Below, in pieces: positions 7,128 to 15,774 of a stretch of 64,000 nucleotides of DNA. The DNA is from Leifsonia sp. NPDC080035. GTDB taxonomy: Bacteria; Actinomycetota; Actinomycetes; Actinomycetales; Microbacteriaceae. The DNA lies in assembly GCF_040050925.1 (NCBI RefSeq), contig NZ_CP157390.1, positions 62,001 to 126,000 on the forward strand. Direction: 5' to 3'. The notes under the pieces were generated by a model. That model ran no database searches and was not told the DNA's origin. It saw only the letters and a list, made by a program, of their open reading frames with translations. The translations under genes were made by a program, and so were the position numbers. Within the stretch, counting starts at the first letter, position 1. Each line of letters begins with the position of its first letter.

Positions 7128-8522
7128 CTACTTGACCTCTGCGGTCTCTTTCTTGCGGGCCGGAGCCTTCTTCGGCGCCTCGGCCGGAGCGGCCTCGACC
7201 GCCGGCTTCGGACGGGAGGCGAACTCCTCGAACACCGCACGCGGCGTCTGGACGGCCTCGAGCGACACGATGTCGCGGCCGAGCCAGAAGTTGTTCCACC
7301 AACCCCAGATCACGCGCCACTTGCGCTCCCAGCTCGGCATCGCGAGGCCGTGGTAGCCGCGATGCGCGAGCCAGCCGACGACCCCCTTGATCGCGAGCTT
7401 GCCGGACTGCAGCACGCCGATGCCGACGCCGAGGCCGGCGACCGCGCCGAGGCTCTTGTGGTAGTACTGGCGCGGCAGCTCGCCGCGCAGGTCGGCGATC
7501 AGGTTCTTCGCGAGCAGCTTGCCCTGGCGGACGGCGTGCTGCGCGTTCGGCACGCAGTAGCCGCCGACGCCGGCGCCGGTGAGGTCGGGGACGGCCGAGA
7601 CATCGCCGGCGCCCCAGGCGCCCTCGATGATCTCCTCGTCGGTGCCGACGCGGAGGTCGGCGCGCACGCGGAGGCGGCCGCGCTCCTCGATCGGGAGGTC
7701 GGTGTGACGGACCACCGTCGGGTTCGCCATGACACCGGCGGTCCAGACGATCAGGTCGGTGTCGAACGACTCACCGGTGGAGAGTTCGATGTGCCCGTCG
7801 ACCGCGCTGGTGAGCTGGGTCTCCAGGTGGATCTGCGCGCCGCGCTCGGCCAGGTTCTTGATGACCCAGTGGCTGGTCGGCAGCGACACCTCCGGCATGA
7901 TCCGGCCCATGGCCTCGATCAGGTGGAAGTGCGTGTCGTCGAAGGACAGCTCGGGGTACTTCTTCAGCAGCGAGCTGGCGAACGAGCGCAGCTCGGCGAA
8001 GATCTCGATGCCGGCGAAGCCACCGCCGACGACCACGACCGTGAGCAGACGGTCGCGCTCCGGACCGGCGGGCAGGCTCGCCGCCTTGTCGAAGTTCGAC
8101 AGCATCTTGTCGCGGATGTACACCGCCTCTTCGATGGTCTTCAGGCCGACGGCCTGGTCCGCGACGCCCGGGATCGGGAACGTGCGCGAGACGGCCCCCG
8201 CGGTCACCACGACGATGTCGTACGCGAACTCGTACGCCTCGCCGACGAGCGGCTGGATGGTCGCCACCTTGCGCGCGTGGTCGATGTACGTCACGTTCGC
8301 GGTGACGATGTTGGTGCTGTTCAGGTGACGACGGTGCGCGACGACCGCGTGACGGGGCTCGATGGAGCCTGCAGCCACCTCAGGAAGGAAGGGCTGGTAG
8401 GTCATGTACGGCAGCGGGTCCACCATGGTGACCTCTGCCTCGCCCTTGCGGAGCTGCTTCTCGAGCTTCCACGCGGTATAGAAACCGGCGTATCCGCCTC
8501 CGACGATCAGGATTTTGGGCAC
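7128..8522 (-). CDS. ndh: Type II NADH:quinone oxidoreductase (NDH-2)
   Basis: 464 residues from the GTG at 8522. GAGGAG lies ten bases before that GTG, while an alternative GTG at 8543 has no ribosome site. An N-terminal FAD-binding GGGYAGF and a second dinucleotide motif, VVVVGGGFAGIE (about residue 164), are present. The region VLQSGKLAIKGVVGWLAHRGYHG near residue 390 matches the membrane-associated C-terminal part of NDH-2. The enzyme passes electrons from NADH to the quinone pool without pumping protons. The C-terminal Ala/Lys/Pro-rich tail is a lineage-specific extension. Monocistronic. Confidence 0.92.
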   Translation of the reverse strand: MPKILIVGGGYAGFYTAWKLEKQLRKGEAEVTMVDPLPYMTYQPFLPEVAAGSIEPRHAVVAHRRHLNSTNIVTANVTYIDHARKVATIQPLVGEAYEFAYDIVVVTAGAVSRTFPIPGVADQAVGLKTIEEAVYIRDKMLSNFDKAASLPAGPERDRLLTVVVVGGGFAGIEIFAELRSFASSLLKKYPELSFDDTHFHLIEAMGRIMPEVSLPTSHWVIKNLAERGAQIHLETQLTSAVDGHIELSTGESFDTDLIVWTAGVMANPTVVRHTDLPIEERGRLRVRADLRVGTDEEIIEGAWGAGDVSAVPDLTGAGVGGYCVPNAQHAVRQGKLLAKNLIADLRGELPRQYYHKSLGAVAGLGVGIGVLQSGKLAIKGVVGWLAHRGYHGLAMPSWERKWRVIWGWWNNFWLGRDIVSLEAVQTPRAVFEEFASRPKPAVEAAPAEAPKKAPARKKETAEVK

Positions 8523-8561
8523 AGTAATGCGTCTCCTCAACACGAAAGTATGGGGGTTAAT

Positions 8562-9842
8562 CTACCCCCTGCTCCCCGTTCGCCTGAAATGCAGCCACGC
8601 ACCCACGCCGCCGAGGGCGACGAGGGCCACGAAACCGGAGAACAGAGCCAGCGGGAGCCAGAGGGTCGTGAGGACGCTCCATTGCGGCCAGAAGAACATT
8701 CCCCATCGTACATCCCGTTCGGGGCTCAGCTTTCGCGGGGCGGGCGCCGCCTGCGATGCTCCGCCTCCCGGAGCGGGGGCCTGGGTGGCCTCCGCGCGGC
8801 GGTGGATATGGATCCACTGGCTCAGATCGCCCATCGGATTGGACGTGGTGTGCGGAACGTCTGCAGTGACCGCGGCCGCCGCATCCAGTAGTCCATAGCC
8901 GTATATCGGGCTCGGGACCGTGCCGGCCACCGGCCGGGCCGTGCGGATGATGCGGTTGATGACGTCCGGGGCGGTGAGCTCGGGGTGCGCGGCCCGTACC
9001 AGCGCGACCGCGCCCGAGACGAGTGGTGCGGCGCCGCTCGTCCCCGCCCACTGCACGTAGCCCCCGCCGGGACTTGCTCCGACCAGTTGCTCGCTGGGGG
9101 CGGAGACGCCGATCGTGATTCCCTGCGACGACGCGTCGAAGCTCGCCTTGCCGGCGCGATCCACCCCCGCCACGGTGAGGACGCCCGGGATGGTCGCCGG
9201 AGCGCCGACCTCGCTGGTCCCGCTGCCGCGGTTGCCCGCCGCGGCGACCACGACGACGTCGTGCGAGAACGCGTACTGGAAGGCCTCATCCCAGCTGGTC
9301 GGCCAGTCCAGCGTGTTGCGGGTGAGCGACATGTTGATGACGGTCGCGCCCTGGTCGACGGCCCAGTGGATCGCGTCGGCGATCTGGTCGTCGCTGCCGA
9401 TGGGGCCCATCGCCTTGCCCAGCGCGACCGACGCCGTGAGGATGCTCGCCTCCGGCGCCGCGCCCAGCACGCCGTTGTTCGCGCCCGTGCCCCGACCTGC
9501 GAGGAGGGAGGCGACCCAGGTGCCGTGGTCCGCGTCGTCGCCGTCGCCGAGCGGCTTCTGCCCGTTCGCGGCGCCGACGCCCGAGACGTCCGTGCCGCCG
9601 ACGACGGCTCCCTTGAGGTCAGCCACGCTGCCGTCGACGCCGGTGTCGATCACCGCGACCTTCACGCCGGCGCCCTTGGTCGTGCTCCACGCCTTGGCGA
9701 AGCCGTAGTCGTTCAGCCAGTACTCCAGGTCGCGCACCTGGTCTGCGTGCGCGACGGTGACCGGCGCCAGCGCGAGCGCCAGCGCCGTTCCGAATGCGGC
9801 GATCCCCCTGCGGACCCGGCTCAGCCGGCGTCGACCTTGCAC
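8562..9842 (-). CDS. Mycosin-like S8 subtilase, membrane-anchored at the C-terminus
   Basis: 426 residues from a GTG at 9842, which overlaps the 3' end of the DUF501 gene and has GAGGTG seven bases upstream. A signal peptide (about residues 10-35, ending VAHA) is followed by the catalytic triad: Asp in VAVIDTGVD (about 64), His in DADHGTWVAS (about 105) and Ser in GTSGAAPLVSG (about 267), with oxyanion Asn in AAAGNRGSG. A Pro/Ala linker leads to a single membrane helix at about 390-415. This is the layout of type VII secretion mycosins, but no ESX gene is nearby, so 'mycosin-like' is architecture only. It is last in the ftsB-DUF501 operon. Confidence 0.85.
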   Translation of the reverse strand: MQGRRRLSRVRRGIAAFGTALALALAPVTVAHADQVRDLEYWLNDYGFAKAWSTTKGAGVKVAVIDTGVDGSVADLKGAVVGGTDVSGVGAANGQKPLGDGDDADHGTWVASLLAGRGTGANNGVLGAAPEASILTASVALGKAMGPIGSDDQIADAIHWAVDQGATVINMSLTRNTLDWPTSWDEAFQYAFSHDVVVVAAAGNRGSGTSEVGAPATIPGVLTVAGVDRAGKASFDASSQGITIGVSAPSEQLVGASPGGGYVQWAGTSGAAPLVSGAVALVRAAHPELTAPDVINRIIRTARPVAGTVPSPIYGYGLLDAAAAVTADVPHTTSNPMGDLSQWIHIHRRAEATQAPAPGGGASQAAPAPRKLSPERDVRWGMFFWPQWSVLTTLWLPLALFSGFVALVALGGVGAWLHFRRTGSRG

Positions 9843-10333
9843 TCGCACACCTCGGGCGACCAGCCGCCGCGCGCGAGCGCGAGGTCGCCGATCGGGTTCA
9901 CGCCGGGCCCCGCGGCGAGGGCGTGCGCCGCCAGGGCGTGCAGGCACTTCACCCGGGTGGGCATCCCGCCCGCGGAGACACCGGACAGCTCCTCCACCAC
10001 CGCGATGGACTCGCGGTCGGCCAGGTACTGCTCGTGGGCGGCGCGGTAGGCGTCGCGCACATCCTCGTCGGCGGCGAGCAGGTCGTTGTACTCCCCCATC
10101 ACCTGCGTCGCCTCCAGCTGCGACATGGCCGCGGTGGCGGCGGGATGGGTGAGGTAGTAGAACGTCGGGAACGGCGTGCCGTCGTCCAGGCGCGGTGCCG
10201 TGGACACGACGGTGGGGCGCCCGCACACGCAGCGCGCGGCGATGCCGACGACATTCCGCGCCGGCCGGCCGAGCTGCTCGCTGACGACCGCGATGTCCTC
10301 GTCGGTCACGGGGTCGAAGGGTGGTCTGGTCAT
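9821..10333 (-). CDS. DUF501 domain protein
   Basis: 170 residues. The conserved Cys-rich segment CVCGRPTVVSTAPRLDDGTP is followed by FPTFYYLTHP, and VKCLHALAAHALAAGPGVNPIGD lies near the C-terminus, all typical of DUF501. The family is nearly confined to actinobacteria and sits between eno/ftsB and a phosphatase or other gene. Its function is not known to me. Its start overlaps the FtsB-like stop by four bases and its end overlaps the subtilase start by 22 bases, so all three are translationally coupled. Confidence 0.9.
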   Translation of the reverse strand: MTRPPFDPVTDEDIAVVSEQLGRPARNVVGIAARCVCGRPTVVSTAPRLDDGTPFPTFYYLTHPAATAAMSQLEATQVMGEYNDLLAADEDVRDAYRAAHEQYLADRESIAVVEELSGVSAGGMPTRVKCLHALAAHALAAGPGVNPIGDLALARGGWSPEVCECKVDAG

Positions 10334-10857
10334 CGCTTGCCGCCTGGGGTGGAGGTGGGGGTCGGGGTGGGCGCCGGCGTGCCGCTCAGCTGCTGCGGCG
10401 TCGCGTCGGTGAGCCCTGCGCCCATGAACGAGCCGAAGAGCGTGTGGGCCCAGTCGGTCTTGGTCTTCTGCAGCTTGGAGCTGACCGGGGCGTCCGCGTC
10501 CTTCGCCGCCGGGGGACGGTCGTCGATCACGAGGTAGCTCACCTCGCCCGGCATCACGTAGTAGAGCCTGTCACGCGCCTGTGCCCGGATGTAGGACGGG
10601 TCGTTCCAGCGGGCGCGCTGTTCCTTGAGCGCATCCACCTGGGCGGCGAGCTGGTCGACCGCCTTCTGCTGGTCCGCGATCTGCTGCTGCTGGGCGAAGA
10701 ACGACTGCGCGGTGGGCGCGAGGATGACGACGGCGAGCACCAGCACGCCCATCATCACGAGCGAGAACGCCGAGAAGTGGATGCCGCGGAGCCAGCGGCC
10801 CGTGCCGGACGGTTCCGAGAACGCGGCGGGGACACGCCGCGTCTGCTGCTTCGGCAT
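10330..10857 (-). CDS. FtsB/DivIC-family septum formation initiator
   Basis: 175 residues. A basic cytoplasmic N-terminus is followed by one membrane helix (about 34-55), then the coiled coil QQQQIADQQKAVDQLAAQVDALKEQ (about 57-82), and RWNDPSYIRAQARDRLYYVMPGE, the DivIC/FtsB signature. The Pro/Thr-rich C-terminal tail is long and variable. It acts in the divisome with FtsL and FtsQ homologues. GGGAGG precedes the ATG by six bases. It is the first gene of an operon with DUF501 and the subtilase. Confidence 0.88.
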   Translation of the reverse strand: MPKQQTRRVPAAFSEPSGTGRWLRGIHFSAFSLVMMGVLVLAVVILAPTAQSFFAQQQQIADQQKAVDQLAAQVDALKEQRARWNDPSYIRAQARDRLYYVMPGEVSYLVIDDRPPAAKDADAPVSSKLQKTKTDWAHTLFGSFMGAGLTDATPQQLSGTPAPTPTPTSTPGGKR

Positions 10858-10965
10858 GGGCCCCTCCCGGCAGTTCGACGGACACGCGGGACCGGTGGGC
10901 CCCTCCTCAATCGTAGGCGATGCCCACCGGACGCCTGCCGCCGGGACGGGGTGTCGAGGATGCGC

Positions 10966-11223
10966 TCAGCCGAGTGCCAGGATGAACGCCAGCCGCACGA
11001 TCCCGATCAGGGCCAGCGCCGCTCCCCCGATCACGAAGACGGCTCCGACGGCGCGCGCATCCTTCGGCCGGAAGGCGCGGCGCGCATCCCGGTCGGCGAA
11101 CAGAGCCGCGGCGCGCTCGGGCCGCCGCAGGAGGTACAGCCCGAACACCGCGAACAGCACCGCCAGCGCCAGGAAGAGCACGAGCGGCAGCAGCTCCGGG
11201 GGCGGCGCGCCGGTCTCTCGCAT
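10966..11223 (-). CDS. Small two-helix membrane protein of unknown function
   Basis: 85 residues from the ATG at 11223, which has a GGGGGG run upstream. A longer reading from GTG at 11274 would begin inside the enolase terminator hairpin, so it is rejected. Two hydrophobic helices (PLVLFLALAVLFAVFGLYLL, and AVGAVFVIGGAALALIGIV near the end) flank a basic loop, RRAFRPKDARA. Its place between eno and ftsB is common in this family of bacteria. No function is assigned. Confidence 0.7.
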   Translation of the reverse strand: MRETGAPPPELLPLVLFLALAVLFAVFGLYLLRRPERAAALFADRDARRAFRPKDARAVGAVFVIGGAALALIGIVRLAFILALG

Positions 11224-11250
11224 CCCCCCATCCTGGCGCACGGGAGACGG

Positions 11251-11308
11251 CGAGGGGCGAGGCGTCGCGGTCACGACTGGCGTGTCGACCGCAACGCCTC
11301 GCCCCTCG
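11251..11308 (-). terminator. Strong hairpin downstream of enolase
   Basis: Arms at 11251-11272 and 11287-11308 pair over 22 positions with one mismatch (CGAGGGGCGAGGCG against CGCCTCGCCCCTCG at the base). The loop is 14 bases. It lies 19 bases after the eno stop. Confidence 0.8.
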
Positions 11309-11327
11309 TCATACGAGAGCGCTGGGC

Positions 11328-12608
11328 TCAGCCCTGGAAGCGCGGGAACGCGGTGCGGCCGGCGTAGACCGCGGCGTCGCCCAGTTCCTCCTCGATGCGG
11401 AGCACCTGGTTGTACTTCGCGACGCGCTCGGAGCGGGCCGGGGCGCCGGTCTTGATCTGGCCGGCGTTGGTGGCGACGGCGAGGTCGGCGATGGTGGTGT
11501 CCTCGGTCTCGCCGGAGCGGTGCGAGAGCACGGCGGTCATGCCGCTGCGCTGGGCGAGGGAGACGGCGTCCAGCGTCTCGGTCAGGGTGCCGATCTGGTT
11601 CACCTTGACGAGGATGCTGTTGGCGGCCTTCGCCTGGATGCCCTGGGCGAGACGCTTCGGGTTGGTGACGAACAGGTCGTCGCCGACGAGCTGCAGCTTG
11701 GAGCCGAGCTCGGCGGTCAGGTGCGCCCAGCCCTCCCAGTCGTCCTCGGCCAGCGGGTCCTCGATGGAGACGAGCGGGTAGTTCGCCGCGAGCTCCTGGT
11801 AGTAGGCGCTCATCTCGGCGGCGCTGCGGTCCTGGCCCTCGAAGCGGTAGACGCCGTTCTCGAAGAACTCGGTGGAGGCGACGTCGAGGCCGAGCGCGAT
11901 CTGCGAGCCGACGGTGAAGCCGGCCTTCTCGATGGCCTCGGAGATGAGGTCCAGAGCGGCGCGGTTGTGCTCGAGCTCGGGGGCGAAGCCGCCCTCGTCG
12001 CCGAGGCCGGTGTTCAGGCCCTTCGACTTCAGCAGCGACTTGAGCGAGTGGTAGGTCTCGACACCCCAGCGCAGGCCCTCGGAGAAGGTCTCCGCACCGA
12101 TCGGCAGGACCATGAACTCCTGGATGTCCACGCCGGTGTCGGCGTGCGCGCCGCCGTTGATGATGTTCATCATCGGCACCGGGAGCACGTGTGCGTTCGG
12201 GCCGCCGACGTAGCGGAACAGCGGCAGGTCGGCGGAGTCGGCCGCCGCGCGGGCGACAGCGAGGGAGACGCCGAGGATGGCGTTGGCGCCGAGGCGCTTC
12301 TTGTTGTCGGTGCCGTCGAGCTCGATCATCGCCTCGTCGACAAGGCGCTGGTCGCTGGCCTCGAAGCCCTCGATGGCCGGGCCGATCTCGTCGAGGACCG
12401 CGTCGACGGCCTTCTCGACGCCCTTGCCCAGGTAACGGTCCTTGTCGCCGTCGCGAAGCTCGTAGGCCTCGAAGGCGCCGGTGGACGCGCCGGACGGGAC
12501 GGCGGCACGGCTGACGGTGCCGTCCTCCAGAAGCACCTCGACCTCGACGGTCGGGTTGCCGCGCGAGTCAAGGATCTCGCGAGCGCCTACAGCTTCGATC
12601 TGAGCCAC
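11328..12608 (-). CDS. eno: Enolase
   Basis: 426 residues, the standard length. The N-terminus AQIEAVGAREILDSRGNPTVEVEV, the central EDPLAEDDWEGW metal-binding region, GDDLFVTNPKRL, and the catalytic lysine region SILVKVNQIGTLTET followed by SHRSGETED are all present. It converts 2-phosphoglycerate to phosphoenolpyruvate with magnesium. The GTG at 12608 (VAQIEA) has GAGGAG seven bases upstream and gives the family length; longer readings do not resemble enolase. Confidence 0.97.
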   Translation of the reverse strand: MAQIEAVGAREILDSRGNPTVEVEVLLEDGTVSRAAVPSGASTGAFEAYELRDGDKDRYLGKGVEKAVDAVLDEIGPAIEGFEASDQRLVDEAMIELDGTDNKKRLGANAILGVSLAVARAAADSADLPLFRYVGGPNAHVLPVPMMNIINGGAHADTGVDIQEFMVLPIGAETFSEGLRWGVETYHSLKSLLKSKGLNTGLGDEGGFAPELEHNRAALDLISEAIEKAGFTVGSQIALGLDVASTEFFENGVYRFEGQDRSAAEMSAYYQELAANYPLVSIEDPLAEDDWEGWAHLTAELGSKLQLVGDDLFVTNPKRLAQGIQAKAANSILVKVNQIGTLTETLDAVSLAQRSGMTAVLSHRSGETEDTTIADLAVATNAGQIKTGAPARSERVAKYNQVLRIEEELGDAAVYAGRTAFPRFQG

Positions 12609-12721
12609 AACAGTCTCCTCAGTGGTTTCGTGGGTTTCACCGGCAAGTCTAGTGAAGCCGGGTGAACGGGCCGTATCCGGCGGCGGGATGCTTGCGAAGA
12701 CTGGCGAGGACCCGGCGGGGG

Positions 12722-13306
12722 CTAGTGGATGGAGGCGTCGGCCGGGCCGCGCGTCCACGACACGAAGCACACGGTGAGGCCCGCGCGGCTCGGCGCGCAC
12801 ACCATCGGGCCGGCCTCCGCGGCCGCCGCGGGGTCGAGGTGGGCGATGCGGACGAGCCGGAACGGCTCCTCCCCCGCCCTCGCACGCACCACGATCGCGT
12901 CGCCGTCGCGGCTGATCCGCACCGTCAGGGACTGTCCGGCCCAGTCGGGCACGGGGGCGACGGACCAGTCCGAGAAGCGGTGCGTCACCACCGCGCCGAG
13001 CTGCAGCGCGCCGTCGGCGAACTCCACGCCCGCCTTGGTCCAGTTCTCCTCGTCCACGCGGACGAACATCCCGGCCTGGTCGAACTCGGCCGAGAAGTCG
13101 CCGGTGAACACGACCTCCATCGCGGTGCCGGGCTCGAGAGGTGCCAGCAGCGCGTGCTCGGTGTCGTGCACGAAGCCGTAGGCGGTCGTGCGCCAGGCGT
13201 CACTGCCCTCGACGGCGGTGACGAGCAGCGCGTCGCCGTCCTGCCGCGCCTCGGCCGGAGCCGTGGTCCAGCGGCCGTCGGACCACGGGATGCGCGCGGC
13301 CGTCAC
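12722..13306 (-). CDS. DUF1349-family (concanavalin-like fold) protein
   Basis: 194 residues. The segments FSAEFDQAGMFVRVDEENWTKAGVEF and FRLVRIAHLD are typical of DUF1349 proteins, a predicted beta-sandwich family sometimes annotated as 'regulation of enolase'. There is no signal peptide, so it is probably cytoplasmic. Its GTG start overlaps the hisS stop by four bases (GTGA), so it is coupled to hisS translation. The function is unproven; adjacency to eno downstream is notable given the yeast-derived family name but proves nothing. Confidence 0.8.
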   Translation of the reverse strand: MTAARIPWSDGRWTTAPAEARQDGDALLVTAVEGSDAWRTTAYGFVHDTEHALLAPLEPGTAMEVVFTGDFSAEFDQAGMFVRVDEENWTKAGVEFADGALQLGAVVTHRFSDWSVAPVPDWAGQSLTVRISRDGDAIVVRARAGEEPFRLVRIAHLDPAAAAEAGPMVCAPSRAGLTVCFVSWTRGPADASIH

Positions 13307-14595
13307 GACAGCGCCTTGATCTCGAGGGCGGCCGCGTCGGCGGTGTCCGCGTTCACGAACGCGAAGGAGTGGTAACCCGCGGCGGCCGCGCGGTCGAGCA
13401 CGGCCTTCAGGTTCTTGGCGCGGCGGTCCAACCGCACGCGGCGGCCGGAGGCGACGAGCTCGGACTTGATCGCCATCAGCCGGTCGAGCGGCACGGCGGG
13501 ATCGTGGACGAGCACGACGGAGTCCGCCGCGGCGTCGTCCGGGACCTCGATCAGGTCGACGACCCGCTCGAAGCCGATGGAGAAGCCCGCCGCCGGGACG
13601 TCGGTGCCGAGGAAGCGGCCGATCATCCCGTCGTAGCGCCCGCCGCCGCCGACCGAGCTGCCGGAGCCGGGGTGCGCGATCTCGAAGATCGTGCCGGTGT
13701 AGTAGCCCATCCCGCGCACGAGCGTCGGGTCGAAGCGCAGCCGGACGCCCTCCGGGAGGGTGTCGAGCGCGTGTGCGAGCGCCTCCAGGGCCGCGATCGC
13801 GTCGCCGTCCATCCCCTCGGGCAGGATGCCGGAGATCGCCTCGACGGTCAGCTCGACGCCGCCGTCGGCGAGGTGCGGCTCCAGGCCCGCGAGCACGCCG
13901 CCGAGCACGGCCGCGGAGTCAGCCCCGCCCTCGCTCAGCTCGGCGACGACCCCCTCGGCGCCGATCTTGTCGAGCTTGTCGACGGAGATCAGCACCTGCG
14001 GCCAGCGGTCCTCCGCGAAGCCGCAGTACTCGAGCAGTCCGTTCAGGATGCGGCGGTCGTTGATGCGGATGGTGCAGTCCTTGAGACCCAGCGCCTCCAG
14101 CGTCGCGGCGGTGGCGGTGATCAGCTCCACCTCTGCCAGCTGCGAGCCGTCGCCGATGATGTCGATGTCGCACTGGACGAACTGGCGGTACCGGCCCTTC
14201 TGCGGACGCTCGGCACGCCAGACCGGGGCGATCTGGATGGACCGGAACACCGGCGGAAGCTCCGCGCGGTGGGTGGCGTAGAAGCGGGCCAGCGGGACGG
14301 TCAGGTCGAAGCGCAGCCCGAGGTCGCACAGCGCCAGGGTGTCCCCCGACTCGATGGCCGCGCGCAAGTCGTCGCCGCTGAGGCCGCGCTTGAGCACACT
14401 GAAGGCGAGCTTCTCGTTGTCGCCGCCGAGGCCCGAGTGCAGGCGGGCGACGTCCTCGACCACCGGGGTCTCGATCTCGTCGAACCCGTGCGCCGCGAAG
14501 CTGCGCCGGATGACACCGAGCGCATGCTCCCGCCTGGCCTTGTCGGCGGGGAGGAAGTCGCGCATGCCGCGGGGCGGTGTGATCGGAGAAGCCAT
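13303..14595 (-). CDS. hisS: Histidyl-tRNA synthetase
   Basis: 430 residues. Class II motifs are clear: TPPRGMRDFLP at the start, RFDLTVPLARFYATH, VWRAERPQKGRYRQFVQCDIDIIG (motif 2), and GGRYDGMIGRFLGTDVPAAGFSIGFERV (motif 3 region). It charges tRNA-His. The ATG at 14595 is chosen; a GTG two codons earlier is possible. DUF1349 follows in an overlapping arrangement. The upstream 371 bp holds the palindromes described separately. Confidence 0.95.
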   Translation of the reverse strand: MASPITPPRGMRDFLPADKARREHALGVIRRSFAAHGFDEIETPVVEDVARLHSGLGGDNEKLAFSVLKRGLSGDDLRAAIESGDTLALCDLGLRFDLTVPLARFYATHRAELPPVFRSIQIAPVWRAERPQKGRYRQFVQCDIDIIGDGSQLAEVELITATAATLEALGLKDCTIRINDRRILNGLLEYCGFAEDRWPQVLISVDKLDKIGAEGVVAELSEGGADSAAVLGGVLAGLEPHLADGGVELTVEAISGILPEGMDGDAIAALEALAHALDTLPEGVRLRFDPTLVRGMGYYTGTIFEIAHPGSGSSVGGGGRYDGMIGRFLGTDVPAAGFSIGFERVVDLIEVPDDAAADSVVLVHDPAVPLDRLMAIKSELVASGRRVRLDRRAKNLKAVLDRAAAAGYHSFAFVNADTADAAALEIKALS

Positions 14596-14803
14596 GCCCA
14601 CGATTCTTCCATGTCAGCGGCGCCCGGCACCGCCCCGCCAGGACCCTCCCGGGGGATCGCGGTGGCTCGCCCGCCGGACGTAGACTTCCCGTGTTGCCAC
14701 CCTCAGGCCGTGTCACCCTGCCGGCTCGGTGGTGTCCCACCAGGACCTGGCATGAGCGCATCCGTCCGACCACGTCGTTTGCTCGCTGCCAGACACACGA
14801 CAA

Positions 14804-14848
14804 CGCGTCCGCCAGGACCCGGGAGATCGGACCCGAACGGCGGACGCG
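14804..14848 (-). terminator. Candidate terminator of the siderophore uptake operon
   Basis: CGCGTCCGCC (14804-14813) pairs exactly with GGCGGACGCG (14839-14848) around a 25-base loop. It is 118 bases after the stop of the last transporter gene. No T-run follows. Confidence 0.4.
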
Positions 14849-14893
14849 CTGCCATGTTCAGGAGACACATGTCGGCTGCCGGCCGCATGAAGC

Positions 14894-14950
14894 ACATTTG
14901 CGCCAAATGTCGGGTGTCGGCACCGCAGAAGGCAGATTTGCGCCAAATGT
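14894..14950. repeat. Two 17-bp palindromes, ACATTTG-CGC-CAAATGT type, 40 bp apart
   Basis: Copy 1 at 14894-14910 is a perfect 7-3-7 palindrome. Copy 2 at 14934-14950 differs at one outer base. Both are followed by CGG. A weaker palindrome, GGTGTCGGCACC, lies between them. They lie between hisS and the siderophore ATPase gene. They could be operators upstream of hisS or a short intergenic repeat. Confidence 0.6.
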
Positions 14951-14966
14951 CGGCGGGGCAGCGCGC

Positions 14967-15773
14967 TCAGGAGCCGGGTGTGTGGTGCCGGCCGAGCGGG
15001 ACGACGAGCGGCGTGCCGGTGACCGGGTCGTCGGCGATCACGGACTCGACGCCGAACACGTCGCGCACCAGTCCCGCCGTCACGACCGTCGACGGGTCGC
15101 CCGCGGCCACGATCTCCCCGCCGCGCATCGCGACCAGGTGGTCGGCGTAGCGGGCGGCGAGGTTCAGGTCGTGCAGCACCATGACCACCGTGGTGCCGCG
15201 CGCGGCGTTCAGGTCGAGGAGCAGGTCGAGCACGTCGATCTGATGGCTGATGTCGAGGAACGTCGTCGGCTCGTCCAGAAGCAGGATGTCGGTCTGCTGC
15301 GCTAGCGCCATCGCGATCCACACGCGCTGCCGCTGGCCGCCGGAGAGTTCGTCGATGGCGCGCTCCGCGAGCTCCGTGATGCCGGTGGCGGTCATCGCCT
15401 CGGCGACGGCCGCGTCGTCGTCCGCGGTCCAGCGCCGGAACCAGCCCTGGTGCGGATACCGGCCGCGCGAGACGAGGTCGGCGACGGTGATCCCGTCGGG
15501 CGCGGTGGGCGTCTGCGGGAGCAGCCCCAGGCGGGTGGCGACCTGCTTGGTCGGAAGCGTGTGGATGTCCGTCCCGTCCAGCAGGACCGTGCCGGACGCG
15601 GGGGCGAGCAGCCGGGACAGCCCGCGCAGCAGCGTCGACTTGCCGCAGGCGTTCGGCCCGACGATCGCGGTGACCCGGCCGGGCGGCAGGTCGAGATCCA
15701 GGCCGTCGACGACGACCCTGCCCTCATAGGCGAGGGTCAGGTCGCGGGCGGCGAGCTCGTGCGCAACAGTCAT
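14967..15773 (-). CDS. Iron-siderophore ABC transporter ATP-binding protein (FecE type)
   Basis: 268 residues. Walker A is GPNACGKST (about 39-47), the signature is LSGGQRQRV, Walker B is ILLLDEPTTFLD, and the switch histidine is in VMVLHDLN. It powers import through the two FecCD-type permeases encoded just upstream. The ATG at 15773 follows GGGGAGG and lies one base after the permease stop. It is last in the four-gene operon controlled by the IdeR box at 19023-19041. Confidence 0.92.
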   Translation of the reverse strand: MTVAHELAARDLTLAYEGRVVVDGLDLDLPPGRVTAIVGPNACGKSTLLRGLSRLLAPASGTVLLDGTDIHTLPTKQVATRLGLLPQTPTAPDGITVADLVSRGRYPHQGWFRRWTADDDAAVAEAMTATGITELAERAIDELSGGQRQRVWIAMALAQQTDILLLDEPTTFLDISHQIDVLDLLLDLNAARGTTVVMVLHDLNLAARYADHLVAMRGGEIVAAGDPSTVVTAGLVRDVFGVESVIADDPVTGTPLVVPLGRHHTPGS

Positions 15774-15774
15774 G

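Larger units (their letters stand above)
14596..14966. other. 371-bp intergenic region upstream of hisS with paired palindromes and a hairpin
   Basis: No credible gene on either strand: the short ORFs here are Arg/Pro/Thr-rich and lack family features. From low to high coordinates it holds a TAGACT box on the plus strand at 14681, a 10-bp hairpin at 14804-14848 and two ATTTG-CGC-CAAAT palindromes 40 bp apart. It should contain the hisS promoter and the end of the siderophore operon transcript. Confidence 0.5.

Noticed and set aside
10966..11274. 102-residue version of the small membrane protein near eno
   Set aside because: Its GTG would lie within the enolase terminator hairpin; the ATG at 11223 is downstream of the hairpin and has a purine-rich ribosome site.
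14690..14706. T-box-like sequence AGGGTGGCAACACG on the minus strand upstream of hisS
   Set aside because: It matches the T-box core at 12 of 14 positions, but I could not find a stem I with a His specifier loop or an antiterminator partner. A covariance-model search would decide it.
14703..15305. Short ORFs on both strands around the hisS upstream region
   Set aside because: Compositions are Arg/Pro/Thr/Ser-rich, with no ribosome site or leaderless box at correct spacing (TAGACT at 14681 is only four bases from a GTG), and they run across the palindromes or into the ATPase gene.
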